Of a DNA stretch of 64,000 nucleotides, positions 1 to 12,137 are shown piece after piece. The position numbers were made by a program, and so were the translations under genes. The stretch spans positions 4,278,001 to 4,342,000 of the forward strand of contig JAPEIS010000001.1 in assembly GCA_029531795.1 (NCBI GenBank), given 5' to 3'. This DNA is from Sclerotinia nivalis. Lineage: Eukaryota; Ascomycota; Leotiomycetes; Helotiales; Sclerotiniaceae. The number at the start of each line of letters is the position of its first letter. Within the stretch, counting starts at the first letter, position 1. A model generated the notes under the pieces. That model had not been told where the DNA came from, searched no databases, and saw only the letters and a list, made by a program, of their open reading frames with translations.

Positions 1-925
1 TTCCCAAGTATACTGGATCATCGAGGCACCTCTTTGTTTCATCACGGAATCATCTGGCAAATACTTAGCCCACAAAGTCATAGCGAATAAAGATACTCCA
101 GTGTAAGTGCCGCTGTTAAATTCCGAAAGAGTATTGGCTCGGTCAAACAAGTCAATGATTTGCTGAGCATAATTCTCACCGGCGGTTGTCATATTGCTGT
201 CGTTCAGCCGGTGACCAGTCCACCCAGAAACAAAAGCGCGCATTATTGACTAGTTTTCCGTTAGTAGAGAGTACCAAAGGCTGGATAAAGCACTTACAGG
301 ATTGGTATAAGCAGGATATAGATTATCACCGTCTACTCCACCAACACGATAACTGTCGCCCACGGTCGAATTATACAAAGATTCCAGCATCAGGCTGGTC
401 ACTTCTGGCGAAATGAAACTGCCAAATTCTTCAAGACCAACAATAAAAGCTGTTGCTATGAAACCACGCCAATTTGGGTCCCAAGAACCATACATCTCCG
501 GTGCGTAGTACGGGCTTCCCAATTCTGGTTCTTCTGGTTCTTGCTGATAATCCCCGTACCTATAGCTGTCAGCTCTTGACTCATGCAACCTGGAATAGCT
601 AAACTCACCACTGAGCTTTAGGATCCTTGAACTGGCCATTGATGACGTTTACGATTATCCTCTCGGCTTCGACTACATCCGAGCCTTGATTTCTTGCCAG
701 AAGTCCAATGGCATACCACGCTGAACTTCTGGTAGTGTGTCTCAGCGCCACAGCGCCGCTTGTTCCATAGAGATAACCAGCTGAGTTGTCATAGGCTCTA
801 TCCAGGTAATCCATCGATTCATTGAAGAGTCCTTGGGCATTGTAGGGTAAATTAGCAACAAAGGAGTCAGCCCGAGCAGTCGCACTGGCGATGAAAAATA
901 ATGCGGCAACCTTTAGAAGACCCAT
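1..925 (-). CDS. Secreted conserved fungal protein, 5' part (runs off window)
   Basis: Three exons on the minus strand: 925-609, 559-298 and 249 to beyond base 1. Intron 1 (560-608, 49 nt, GTGAGT...GCTGAC...TAG) and intron 2 (250-297, 48 nt, GTAAGT...CTAAC...TAG) restore one continuous frame; without intron 2 an in-frame TAG would stop the protein. The start at 925 is chosen because it opens a clear signal peptide (MGLLKVAALFFIASATARA); an upstream frame-open ATG at 1018 would bury it. The mature part is helix-rich with conserved-looking blocks (SAWYAIGLLARNQG, SWDPNWRGFIATAF, VGLEEFG, NPSIMRAFVSGWTG) and several N-glycosylation sequons. I recognise this as a common secreted ascomycete family that looks like an alpha/alpha-toroid glycosidase-type fold, but cannot name an activity. 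The C-terminus is outside the window. Confidence 0.72.
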
Positions 926-2217
926 TTCGAAAAGATAATTATTACTATTGATACTGGACGGGGAAAATCCTTTGCATATAAATCTTGAATATATCCCTGC
1001 CATCAAAAAGAAACGCAAATACTCCGTGCAAGGATGGTATGAAGCCTGATGGCTGCGGGGTAAAATGGGGTCTGCATCAAGATCCCATTCAGGTCGTAAC
1101 TCCGAGATAGTGGATCGAAGATCTGTCGGTTAATGATTTACACACGAGTACCGCGGTCTAAACTGCGGTTAATTGAGTAACGTTGCACTTTTCGTACCTG
1201 GGCGCAGCATAATCTGGAGATTTTAATGAAGTAAGGTGTTAGAATTGAAGATTCTGCATCATTGATAAGTGAGGCTTGGGGTTGCTATGTAGAAAATGGA
1301 TGATAAAGCTAAAAGAGAATGCAAAGCAATATGAGTTCATAGTAAGTGATAGTAAATGATAATGGGGGAGCTGACAACAGCCCACTCTTCAAGAATTCTC
1401 TGAGCATTGATCTCGTATTTCGAGGGAAAAATGGCCCGTATTAGTGAATCGACCCTAGCTGCAGAGTGCGCCTTTCTTTCACTCATATATCTTGCTTGAA
1501 AAGATAGATAGTTGGCATGATGCTATCGACGAAACTTGATACTTTGTGTCCAAGACTCCCAAGATGGAAGAACGAATTTCACATCACAATCTCGACCCTT
1601 CGATGTGATTGAGATCTATTATGACAATCTATCCTGTTGGAATGATAGGTTGCAGAGTAACGTAACTTCATATATTCAATTGAGCTGAGATCCTGAGTGC
1701 CTTCATTAGTATATTCATTGTGGTTGTCTCGAGGTTGTTCCCGGTTTTACCTGCTGGGCTTATCTTTGGATGAGTAACTGGACGCACCGGCCAATTGAAC
1801 GGCTAAGCCTATTTAGACGACTTTTTGGCAGAATTTAAAGCCATTAACGGAGATATATTATAAACCGCCATCGAAATTTCATTTTGATCTTGTGATTACT
1901 AGGGATTATTAAGATCTTTGATGGCATCAAAGTTTACATACTACTTCTTTCTGCTCAAAACATACATATATCAACCCCGTATATGACTTCATCTTAGTAA
2001 TGAAATGTGTATGAATGCACTATCAAGAGATATTGCTGGTATAAGAAGATATCCTAGAGTTACGAAACTTTCAGAGAATCAATTTTCATAATTGCTATAA
2101 GTAATTAGATATTGATAAGTTGCATCCTGTTTTCAGTAATATCCTTTCATTGTTTTATATTGAAGTCCGGCAGCACCTGACTAATTAAGCGGTAGCCCCA
2201 GGCGTGACAGCTAGTGC
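926..2217. other. Intergenic, AT-rich, no gene seen
   Basis: About 1.3 kb with stops in all frames and no coding pattern I could support. It includes the promoter side of the minus-strand secreted-protein gene. No structured RNA was recognised. Confidence 0.5.
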
Positions 2218-2471
2218 TGTTACGGCCCCCCAAGATTAGTCAGGAGAAAAGGGAGCGAGGGTCTATATAGCTGGGAGGATTCCCTTGTTGTAAAACTTCA
2301 TGCTCAAGATACGTTCCTTTAGTATTACATATTATTAGTTACCATATAATACGATATCGATATTGCTACCCTCAAAACGACTCCCTGCTTAACCCTTAAC
2401 AAAAACTACCACAGGTTTTCTATCAGTCCTAGTATCGCTTCCACAGGATACTAGATTCTAGCAGCGCAACA
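2218..2471 (+). repeat. Solo-LTR-like block (family B)
   Basis: The block starts TGTTACGG and ends GCGCAACA, the TG...CA termini of LTRs. Its 3' half aligns by eye with the solo LTR at 25531-25982: both share a TCTATATAGCT stretch, a GATTCCCTT stretch, an ACCCTTAA..AAAAAC stretch, a TTTCTATCA stretch and the AGCRGCGYAACA end. Differences are mostly C/T or G/A changes. It is shorter than the 452-bp relative, and I find no matching 5-bp duplication at its edges (AGTGC versus TCCAA), so it may be truncated or the 5' boundary may be off. Confidence 0.5.
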
Positions 2472-3560
2472 TCCAAGTGGTAAAATGTTTGAAACTAATC
2501 TTTGAAAGAAATGCGGCAAAGAGATGTAGGAAGTTGTGCGGGGCAGACAAATGATATATGTAGGTTGCGACCGATGATTCTTACCTAGGACAGTTTATCA
2601 TTGGTAAGCGGAATATAGCTGGCAGTCGTAGGTTGAATTGAGAACAATGTGTGAACCCTAATCCGGAGAGACAGGGGATCTTACCAGAGCCGCATAAAGA
2701 GCCGCATAAATAGCCCACCCCGTCAATGTTCCAATAGAAATTGCTGGATGAATTCAAAATCTGCCTAGCTATTATTACTTCATAGGCTGATAAGAGCTGT
2801 CTGACGTCGTTTTGGGTAAGTCCTTGTCCCAGCAAGCAGGAGGGAATGAAGAACTGACAGGATGCGAAGAACTTGCTTTCGGATTAGCTAGCATTAGTGT
2901 ATTTAAATATCAAATAGAAATCCTTGATTCAAAATGCTGAGTCGGCGTTATGACTTGGCATTTTCGAGTTTGGTTCACCACTAAGCATTCATTTAAATAT
3001 ATGTACTAAGCAGGATGGATGGTGAAATAATTGGATTTTGGTAAGGCTACCTAGGTGCTCTTCCCCCACAATTAGGCTCAGGAAGGTGGTCTGATAAGCG
3101 CAGGGTATTGTTAACCCACCTTATAGGTTTTAGATAATAGAACGGTTAGAGTTATATATATCTACTCTACGAATGAATAATGATAATAAGGGTTTATAAC
3201 GCTCTTTTCATTTCGTATACGGAGTCGAATTTATATATCCGGCCGTTATAGCAATTCAGCTGAATTAAATGATGTACGGATCTAATCTCTCTCTCTTTGT
3301 CGAGGCCAACTTCGGATAGATATACTAAGAATGGCTTCAAAACCCCAGAATGGGAGGGAGGGGCTGGGGCTCCTCGCCCCAGGAATATATCAGTACGTAG
3401 TATCCAGCATTCAGCTGAGGTTTTGTGGTCCTTCCAGCTCCAGATTCGAAGTTTTAGTCGATCATTTCCAATTAATGATAGGTACGTGATGTTCCTTCAA
3501 TCTGATTCGCCAAAAATTTCACTGATAGGGCAAAAGCACGTTGATGTGGCATAATTTGAA
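2472..3560. other. Intergenic, no supported gene
   Basis: AT-rich with short open frames on both strands (for example 3297-3554 plus, 2581-2835 minus). None carries a recognisable motif or plausible splice structure. Confidence 0.45.
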
Positions 3561-3963
3561 GCGGCAATCAGGGCTGGGCATCTGTACCCTACCCGGGGTA
3601 GTTGGCCTTTTTGGGATGATTACTTTACCTTGTAAAGGTTTTATAAAATGATTATCCGGAAATATCGATAAGTATTATGGTATCCATAGGTAAAAATTAT
3701 ATAATCGTCCAATATTATCATCCAAAGTTGAAATTATTCTTAATTATTTTGAACAATTAGAAATATTAAATATTATATAATATAGATATCATATGATACA
3801 GATATTATATAATCTTATATGTTATATATGTACTATATACCTACAGATATTATAATACCCGAAGCATTTTATAGAATAGTTATCTTACCCTGTAAAGCTT
3901 CAATAGGGTGGTTTTTCGGCAAGGTTTACCCTGCCCTACCTTTTGCCCAGCCCTGGCGGCAAT
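3561..3963. mobile_element. hAT-type MITE, 387 bp, with 8-bp target duplication
   Basis: The element at 3569-3955 begins CAGGGCTGGGCA and ends with the exact reverse complement TGCCCAGCCCTG, a perfect 12-bp terminal inverted repeat. It is flanked by the identical octamer GCGGCAAT (3561-3568 and 3956-3963). An 8-bp duplication and CAGGG-type ends are hallmarks of the hAT superfamily. The interior is very AT-rich and encodes nothing, so this is a non-autonomous copy. Subterminal motifs of the type TACCYTGTAAAG occur near both ends. The element lies about 300 bp upstream of the broken STAND gene. Confidence 0.88.
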
Positions 3964-4274
3964 AAATGCGAGGCCTTCATTTTAATCCATGTCAAGGACA
4001 TCAATTGCAAGTTAAGATCATATGCAACCCCCCAAATTCGGAAAATTGCACATAAAAATTGATATTATTTGATGCTCAATTAAAGTTACAATATGGGCTG
4101 AATGTTTGCAGAGACTCCAGTTTAGGAGGGCTTCTCCAATTTATTTTGATCGGCCATGAACTCAAAGACTTATATTTAATATGTAGTGAGTGTTTTTCCT
4201 GGTAGGTACTCAGTTGTAACGGCTGGTCAACTTTTATCTTCTTCATTTCCAATTGTTTTTTCTAACGCAGCACT

Positions 4275-7200
4275 ATGAGCGAAACTCCGAATTCACAGGC
4301 TGTCCAGAACACAAATACAAAATCCACAAAGGAGCTATGGGATGATGCCATAAAAGAGTGTGTGCAGGAGCATGGTATTGATGTGCAAAAATTATCGGTA
4401 GACTTAGATTTTGAAGAGGAGGGCGACGGAGTGGATGAAGCAGTAGCACTTTTTCGAAATAAACGGCACCCCAATGATAGAAAGGATAAAACCATCCAAG
4501 CCATTAAGGGTTTTCTGAACTCTTTGGATTCAATAACCGGCTTTATTAAAGAACATGTTTCTGGGACAGTAAGAAGATAATTACAGCCTTCATATCATGA
4601 GACATTCACTTACTATCTTTCCAGTCTGCTACACCTGTACAGCTTGTCACTGGTGTGGTCTCCCACATGATCAAGGTTTGCAAATTTTTATCGAAATAGG
4701 TAGTCTTCTCAGTACAGTTGTATATTACTAACAATGGGTAGGCCACCAAAGATGTGAGTGAAGACCTTGATCTGATTAATGAAACCTTTGGGAGCATTCA
4801 CAACGCATCGAAAGACATTGCTCAGCTCAACCACCTCTCGTGGAAGGAGGATAAGTTCACGACTACTGCAGTAGAGATATTTGTTACTTTATTCGGCTTT
4901 TGTTGGTTCACCAAAGACATATTCCGAAAATATAGCCGCAGATATAAGTCCACCTTGGTTCTGATGTGTTGTTTCTTGCATTTTTATTGATAAGAGAAGG
5001 CCTGTACTTTAGAAGCCTTATAAAAGGAAGGAATGAAAAAATCAAAGCACGGTGTTTTGAGGTCACTTCTATAATCAGGCAATTTCGAGAAAGTGCAGTT
5101 ATCAAGGTGGTTGCTATTTCTGAAAGTATTTATCTAAAATTGGACGATGTTCTTGATGCTGTTAAAGATGGGAACGAGTTCAAAAGTTCGGACTTCCAAG
5201 TTTATTGGGACAACCTATCGGAGAAAATCAAAGAAATCTTCAAGAAACAAAAATTCAACTTCGAAGGTATGTCTTTGATTGAAAAACAAACGAACAAAGT
5301 TAAGGCACAGATCGTACCAGGCACTTCTTCATGGATCTTGAATCACACAATGTACAAGGGAATGGATATTTGCGGAAGGCCGAAAAACACCATTTCTTCA
5401 TGTCCAAGGTGCTACTGGTTCGGGAAAGTCTTTCTTCATCTATTATTGCTACCAGCAGCTTCAAAAGACAGCAGCTTCAAGTCGATCAGCTTAGGATCCT
5501 TCCGAATCGAGAAAACCACAGGAGGTTATATCCGTGACACAGTTTTCTTTTGAGCCAGGCAAAGCGGACTCTCATCTATTTAGGAACGTTCTAGCCTCGA
5601 TAATGGTTCAAATTGCTGAAAAAGATGACCGATTCGCAGGGATCATCCTCAAAAAGCTGGACACGGAGCCACTTTAATTGAAACAACCTCCAGACGAAGT
5701 GGCGAAGTATCTTTGGGATGAAATGATTGTTAAAAACTTCGCACGAAATCTAGAACCGCGTCGAAATCTGTACATTCTGCTCGACGGAGTTGAAAATATC
5801 AGTTCCGGAAATGTAGAGGCACAGAAAATGGTTGAGATTCTTCAGACTCTCAATTGCGCTGCAACAGGTATTCAGATAATGATGACCCACATCCCTTGGA
5901 TCGGTAAATCTCAAGAAACTGATACTAAATCACCAACAACTTTTACTGCGAGAGGAACTTCACAGGCTCAAGCTGGATTTGGACCTCGGAATCCATACCA
6001 TGTCGATCTGGATGGCGTAGGTGTGCAACAAAAGGAAAGCCTGAAAAAGGACCTCAAACTTATCATTGAATACCGAATTAAAAATTCTAAGAATCTTAAG
6101 GGTTTCAAGGAGAAGTCCATTGTGGATATCAAAAATGACCTTATGAGTATAAATTGGCCGAAGGGTGAGTGTCCGGTGATCCTGAATACTTCTCCCATCG
6201 ACCGTGCTTACAAATAAAAAAATATCTAGAAACGGGTGCTAGATCGATGGTTGATCTTGTGCTAAGTCTTATAGAACAAAGTGGTGACGATGAAGCCGCT
6301 GCTAGGGAAACGCTAAATAATTTGAAGGCTCTTGATATTACAGTTGAATTGCTTTACCGCCCGATAATAGAAATGGTTCTGGAAGGGAGAAGTCAAGGTG
6401 AAATAAGGAGTATCAAAAAGCTTTTCTCTTGGTGCACTTACGCAATGCAGTTCATTAAATGTTCATCGGCTCCAGCAAATTTGGAAATTCGATCCCTCTT
6501 CGGAGGAATTTGACTTCGAAGCTGAAGTGTGGGGAAAGTCATCTAGGTACGAGTCAAAAGAATACCGTTTCGCTTGGCTGCAACGATCAGAAATCGTACA
6601 GTTATGAGTCATTGCTGACATCTAGTGTTAGTTTATTGTATATTGCAGAAGGGAAATCGATATCGATCACACATCAAACTCCTTACTCTGGCACGGTTGG
6701 AACGGCTGGGAAAGACCATTATCAATACATTTCATTTCGCCAACCTGCGTTCAAGGAGTATCTGGAAAGCTCGAAGAATGAAATGATCGAGGAACCCCTA
6801 CAGGCTAAAGTCGAAATTCTAGTGACACTATGCGAAGCTCTCTATAGTAGAGGTGTCGACTTTGATAGAGGAGAATCAAGGAAAATGCTCCAGTGGTATG
6901 CTGCCATCTACTGGAAAATGCATTTTAAAGACATTGATATTAGACAAACCAACCCAATACAAAGTCAAAAAGTCGTGGAGGCCCTGGCACAAGTATTATA
7001 CAACAACAAGAATAATTTCTCGATCGTTTTCGAGTCACTTATTGCAATGGAACGGCTCGAATCAGCAGATAACTATGTCGAGACTACTCTCTACGGTGAT
7101 TTTGACTCGTTTCAGGATGGCGCACCAGCCCTTGCCCGTCTTTGGGCTGAAAAAGTGAAAGATAATCAGGAGCAGCTTAGCAATATAACAAAACGCTGGG

Positions 7201-9453
7201 TATAGGTATTGGCAACTAAGCCTCCTAAAGAATCAAGGTTGCTGAAAAGACTGGCTCTTGGCCACCTTGAAAGTCTAGCTCAGAAGGTCACAGCCGAAAG
7301 TGCAGAAGTGCCGTACAAGCTAACATATCGGTCTCTGCGTACTGTAAGCCTAAATATGATCCTAAAATGACGGAAGTACTCTAACACTATATCAAGGCAG
7401 GGTTATTTCAAACGTTACCGAAATCTTCGGAGACCGCCTCCATTGCTTCCTCGGAATCCGATGTAGATATTATTCTGAGCCCGTTCATAGCAGACAAGCT
7501 ATTGAAGTTTGCAGAGAAAAATCGATTCCATTCATCAGAGCTTGCCAGACTCCGGATAGCATTAGCACTACTTATGCAAAGTACAGAAAATGAAGTATAT
7601 CAGCAGAAAGCGGCGGCATACTATGACAAAAATATGAAGCAATCGGGTGGGTCTAGCCCGGAAAAATTTTACTCGGTACTCAGACTCGCAGAATGCCAGT
7701 ATCCCGGTATCCTTGATTGGAAGGATATCCCCGAAATAGAAGACGCGGAGTGGGCGAAAATAGAAGATTCCTCAGTGAAGGCATTAACATATAGGACCAA
7801 ACAAGCACAGCCCCCCGGCTCTAGGTTAGATAGCGAACGTTGTTGTGCAGCGTTCTTGCTGAAAGCACTGGCTTTGTATAAGTCCGGCAAAATGGACGAG
7901 GCGATTGAGACATACGAGTCAGCATTAAGCCCTGGGACACTGGAATACTGTAAGGGTATTAACAACACCCCAACATTCGTTGTTGTGCTCTACGCAGAAA
8001 AAGACAAATACAGGGAAGTAATTGCCCGAGTGTGTGAACAACATCCAAGATTCAAGTACGAATGGCTACTATGGCACCGTTCCAGCCAGTATACGGATAA
8101 ATCTGACGTTCTACGCAAAGCTGCGGTTCTAACTAGACGTGTTGATATCCTGATTAACCTCTATAAAGAGGCAATTAATTATTGGCAAAAAATCGATTAT
8201 CGGTATGCTGAATATCTTCAATAATAATATTCGATCCTATACTGAAGTCATGATAGGTATGCTGGAGATCTTGAATACGAGCTGTCGGTCATATACAGGG
8301 GAGATGCTCGTGTCATGGAAATGGCTGAACGCACCTTGGACACCATGATCGAAACTATCCTGTCAGACCCCGAGAAGATGAAAAGTGGTATACTTCGAAT
8401 TGTCTTTCCGGAACGGGTAGATGTACTTCATCAGATCTTTATGGGATCCCAGCCCGGAAGTCCCAATAAAAATGATTCAATCACGAAGCTGGAAACCCTG
8501 ATTCGCAAATTAAAGCCCACGAACATAATTGGGCGAATCCACCTAGCACAAGCGATGATTACACTGGCAAAAATGTGTAGAAATTCCGGGGGTGAAAAGC
8601 TCGAATCTGCAAAAGACCAGGCAAACCAGGCTTTCGATATCTGCATTGCGGATCTTGAGGACTCTTTTCAATGGAATGACGCGGCAGCTCTTCGTGTTTT
8701 GGCTCAAATTCTGATGTACGCGGGCCTTGAGTATGATGCTAAAATTTCCATTTCGCTTATGCTCTCCAAGATTGACCAGTACGAAACAATCTATGACAGC
8801 GACGATTCCGTGGTTTTCTCACTAGACACACCAGCCCGGATACACGCGAGATTTTGGATGAATCAAAGAACTCGAATTCGCATGCATTGAATTCAGAATC
8901 AGACAAAGACAAGAACGAGTCGGGGCGAGATAATTCTCCTGAACTCAAGAACAGCGAAAGGGGCATGGACACCGACGTGAATATGGTGGATCCCACGCGA
9001 GAACCACAACTATCAAATCTTGGAAGTACAGACGTGCAGGAACACTTGGGCTGGGAAAGAGAAGGAGAAAGAGAAGAAGAAGAGGGAGGAGAAGAAATAG
9101 AGGAAGACGACATGGGATCGGAGGAACTTGATTGCGATGCATGCAATAAGTCGCCCATAACACAATGGCCAACCGACCTGGATGATGCGGGATTCCACTA
9201 CTGCCTTGATTGTCCCAGCGTTTTCCTATGTGACTCATGCTACAAGCAACAATTGCGCTACCACAATGGCCTTGACGAAGGCTTCTGGTTCCAGGTTTGT
9301 TGGGCACGCCACGAGTTCCTCAACGCCCCAATCGAGGGATGGGTCGGTGTTAAGAAAAACGTGCTTACGATTGGACACAATAGGATCTTGTGGAAAGATT
9401 GGATCCAGAATGTGAAAAATGCGTGGAGCAAAGAGATGTCGAAAAAGGATTAG
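4275..9453 (+). pseudogene. Decayed STAND/NLR-like gene (Goodbye-like, P-loop NTPase, TPR, ZZ finger)
   Basis: Plus-strand remains of one long gene. The N-terminal part (from ATG 4275) resembles the fungal Goodbye domain and keeps two good introns, 4569-4624 and 4676-4741 (TACTAAC branch). Around 5358 the frame shifts by one, then a P-loop GATGSGKS is encoded at 5408-5431, followed by in-frame stops at 5492 (TAG) and 5675 (TAA). A Walker-B-like NLYILLDGVE lies near 5764-5793. Further frame changes occur near 6210 and 6480-6570, with a stop at 7203. Helical repeats follow, including a TPR-like ALYKSGKMDEAIETYESAL near 7867-7923. After another shift near 8850 the C-terminus is acidic and ends in a ZZ-like finger (9133-9270; CDAC, YCLDC, LCDSC, CWARH). 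Fungal STAND proteins act in non-self recognition and regulated cell death; that role is inferred from family only. At least three frame changes and several stops make it non-functional as read. Confidence 0.78.
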
Positions 9454-10358
9454 GCGATTCGGAAAATGAAGTAGGAGGTATTATAACGGTTGTAACAATG
9501 AACACCTGGCTGGCTAGTGACGATTCGTACGATTCGTCCTAATGATCTGTGTATAGTCATTACCTCCCAGCTTCAGCTCTTCTAGCTGCAGCTTAATGTT
9601 CTAAGGATAATGCCACCATATTGTCACACTAAGGGGTCTTAGGCTCAATGACTAGTATGAGTCATAGTAGAGCCCTTAGGAGCGCTTTCGCATGTAAACA
9701 TGGGTTACGTGATGCGATCGCATTGAATAGCAGAGCAAGTAGCGATCACGAGCGATCCTACTAGCTTACGGAGTACGAAGGTCTACTGAATCAGGATGGA
9801 TTTTGTTAAGGAAATGCCGTTATAGAGTATAATGATTACTACACAAGGCGTGGGAGAAGAGAAAGCGGACACTGTATCTAAATAGGCGGGATCAAAGCAC
9901 CTCTATATGCACAAATGAGGAGGGATATGATCATGACTGCATATTTGGAGATAAAGAATTGAGAAAAGATTCAATAAAGCTAATAACAAACCAAAATGCC
10001 AGTTAAAACCTTGAAAAGGAAATTTGAAGATAGCAAAACAATCAGCCAAGAGAAAAGCCAGTCACAATATATTTAGAACCAACGATACCTTGAATAGAAA
10101 ATAAAAATTTGGAAAAGAAATTCAAAACAGATCAAAAGAATGGAAACAATAAAAAACAACAATAATTTATACAAAATATACAAAATTCAGCCACTAACAA
10201 TCATATAGTAGACAACATTACAACAGCCCAAAAGCTAAATGAACAGTTCCCTATTCAAAAAGCTGAAGCAGAATCACAGATATTCACTATACTAAATCTC
10301 AAGAAGTTGGTGAAGATCCCCATATTAATATGAAAACCAGACAAAACGTAAAACACAA
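9454..10358. other. Intergenic; A-rich tract
   Basis: No gene seen. From about 9960 to 10340 the plus strand is very A-rich with few G, compatible with decayed repeat DNA. A palindrome-rich patch around 9622-9780 starts TGTCACAC and has nested inverted segments, but I could not define element ends. Confidence 0.4.
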
Positions 10359-11764
10359 TCATAAAACAAAACAAAGGACACAGTAGAATTCACGAATCGG
10401 ACAGCCGATTATTTCGTGTAGAGTATGTTTCGTAACTCGCTTTGAGGGGTGTTTTGGTTTAGCTTTCGTATGCCTGCGAGGGCGAGGAAAAAGTTCTTTT
10501 GCGTATTGGAGTAGATCTATCAGATGAGATTGAGACAAATCATCTATGTGTGTAGAATTATTTGTGACAATAATATCCGTATTTTCCATGGTGGGACTGT
10601 TCATATCCTCCGTGGTGAGATTTTTGGCCAATTTCCAGCTTGAAACCAAATCATCCTTCAAAATAAAGGCATTATCCTTTGCGAAATCTTGAACATTCCT
10701 GATCATCCTCAAACCTCTTTTGTATTCATCGTAACTTCCTGTGAGCATGATGTTTTTGATCGATGTTTGATGATATTCGGTGATTGTTCCATCAGAAGTT
10801 GAGTGATGGGAATATATACTCAATATTGTGCCGTCTGAAGTAAAAGTAGCGACATAGGCACAATTGTCTAGATCAGAACGATCAAGTGATGAAAGTGCTT
10901 CCTTTCTGCCACAAACCATGATAGCGCCGTCGTACGCTGCTTGTATCTCCGCATGCCGGAGATCCTTCCCGGGTCCCTTCCATTCTCCAGCAAAGTGCGC
11001 TAATATGGTAGCATTCATACCAGGCGTAAGTATTGCAAACTTTAACTTTTCTTGGATCGGATGTGGTCGGAACTTCGTTAAGTCATAGCCCTCCAATAGA
11101 TCAGGTTGTGCGGGCGAGAGGCCATTATTGAAACCCATATTCGAAGGAACACGAGACAATGTTTCGTTGAAACTTTTCCGATATCCGTGTTCGGAGACAC
11201 CTTTGTAATCCTTCAATAGCTTTAGGCTGTGTTGAACAACACTCGCTTCGCTACAAGCAGTAGCTATGTTATGATTGTAATCCTCATATTCCAATTCATC
11301 TGGGGAAGCTGAATCGCGACTCCTATTGCATATATCAACCCAATATCGAGGTTCACGGCTTTAAGGGATGCCATATGATCGTAAATGTGATTATTGAGGG
11401 CAGCGTCACCAAAAGCTGAATCGCTTGCAGATATGGATTTGGTTCTTGATGTTTTGGATGTTTTGGATGTTTTGGTAGTTGATGAAGGAGGTGTTTGGGA
11501 TCGTTCAGACTAGGTAAGGGTATTTGGATTGGAAGACTGCATTTCAAAGATCTGTAAGTTTTTCCGTATAAGTCGAGAATGATTGCGAGATGGCTCAATA
11601 GGGCTATCATTATTCTCTTCGAAAGCCGATGCCGACCGTTTCGAAATGTTCTCTTCGCATAACACTATAATTGATCAGTGGTGAACACAAGCGTAGAATT
11701 ATCGCGGTCTACCTGAAGTATTTCGGGCTCGATGAGGGCTTTGTAAGGTATGAGAATTCTTCAT
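10359..11764 (-). pseudogene. DUF7924-type fungal protein, interrupted
   Basis: Minus strand. Exon 1 is 11764-11713 (start MKNSHTLQ); the intron 11665-11712 (48 nt, GTAGAC...ATAG) joins it to a Ser/Thr-rich N-terminal region (KRSASAFEENNDSP..., TKTSKTSKTSR). That frame meets an in-frame TAG at 11510-11512. The main conserved part is in a different frame from about 11315 to 10359: NGLSPAQPDLLEGYDL, AHFAGEWKGPGKDLRHAEIQ, AYDGAIMVCGR, YVATFTSDG, then a Lys-rich tail. These motifs match the uncharacterised fungal family DUF7924, recalled from knowledge of its GEWKGPGK/AYDGA signatures. One stop plus one frame change argue for a recent pseudogene, although an unrecognised intron could explain the frame change. 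Function of the family is unknown. Confidence 0.65.
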
Positions 11765-12137
11765 TATGTTAAGGTTGAATGTTTTGTGTAGGTGAGGAAA
11801 AGAGGGAAGCTGATGCCGGTGGTGATATTGTACAGTTGTTGCTAAAGCTATTCATAACGTCAGTAAGGTCAGTAGGGTGAAGCAAGCGTTAATTAAGTAG
11901 GGGTTGCAGATCAGATATGAATGGTTGAGAAAGGAAGGGTTCAGAGTTTCGGTCGGTACAAATAACGCGCGCGCTTAAAGATTTCGAAAAGCACAGACAA
12001 CTCTGGGGAACTCTGGGGAACCTAGGAGTTTTTTATTGCTTTCCCGTTACGCTAGCACATGTATAAATGACTGACAGCACGGAAACTAGCGTAGGAGTAA
12101 AAATGATGGCAGCTGATAGTAGTACAAAAAATTAAAA
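11765..12137. other. Intergenic between two broken genes
   Basis: Upstream side of the DUF7924-type gene. No coding or RNA feature was seen. A small direct repeat (CTCTGGGGAA twice) occurs near 12002-12020. Confidence 0.4.

Noticed and set aside
2581..2835. 84-codon minus-strand frame with a CGSLCGSG stretch
   Set aside because: Starts without context, lies in AT-rich repeat-containing DNA and matches nothing recognised.
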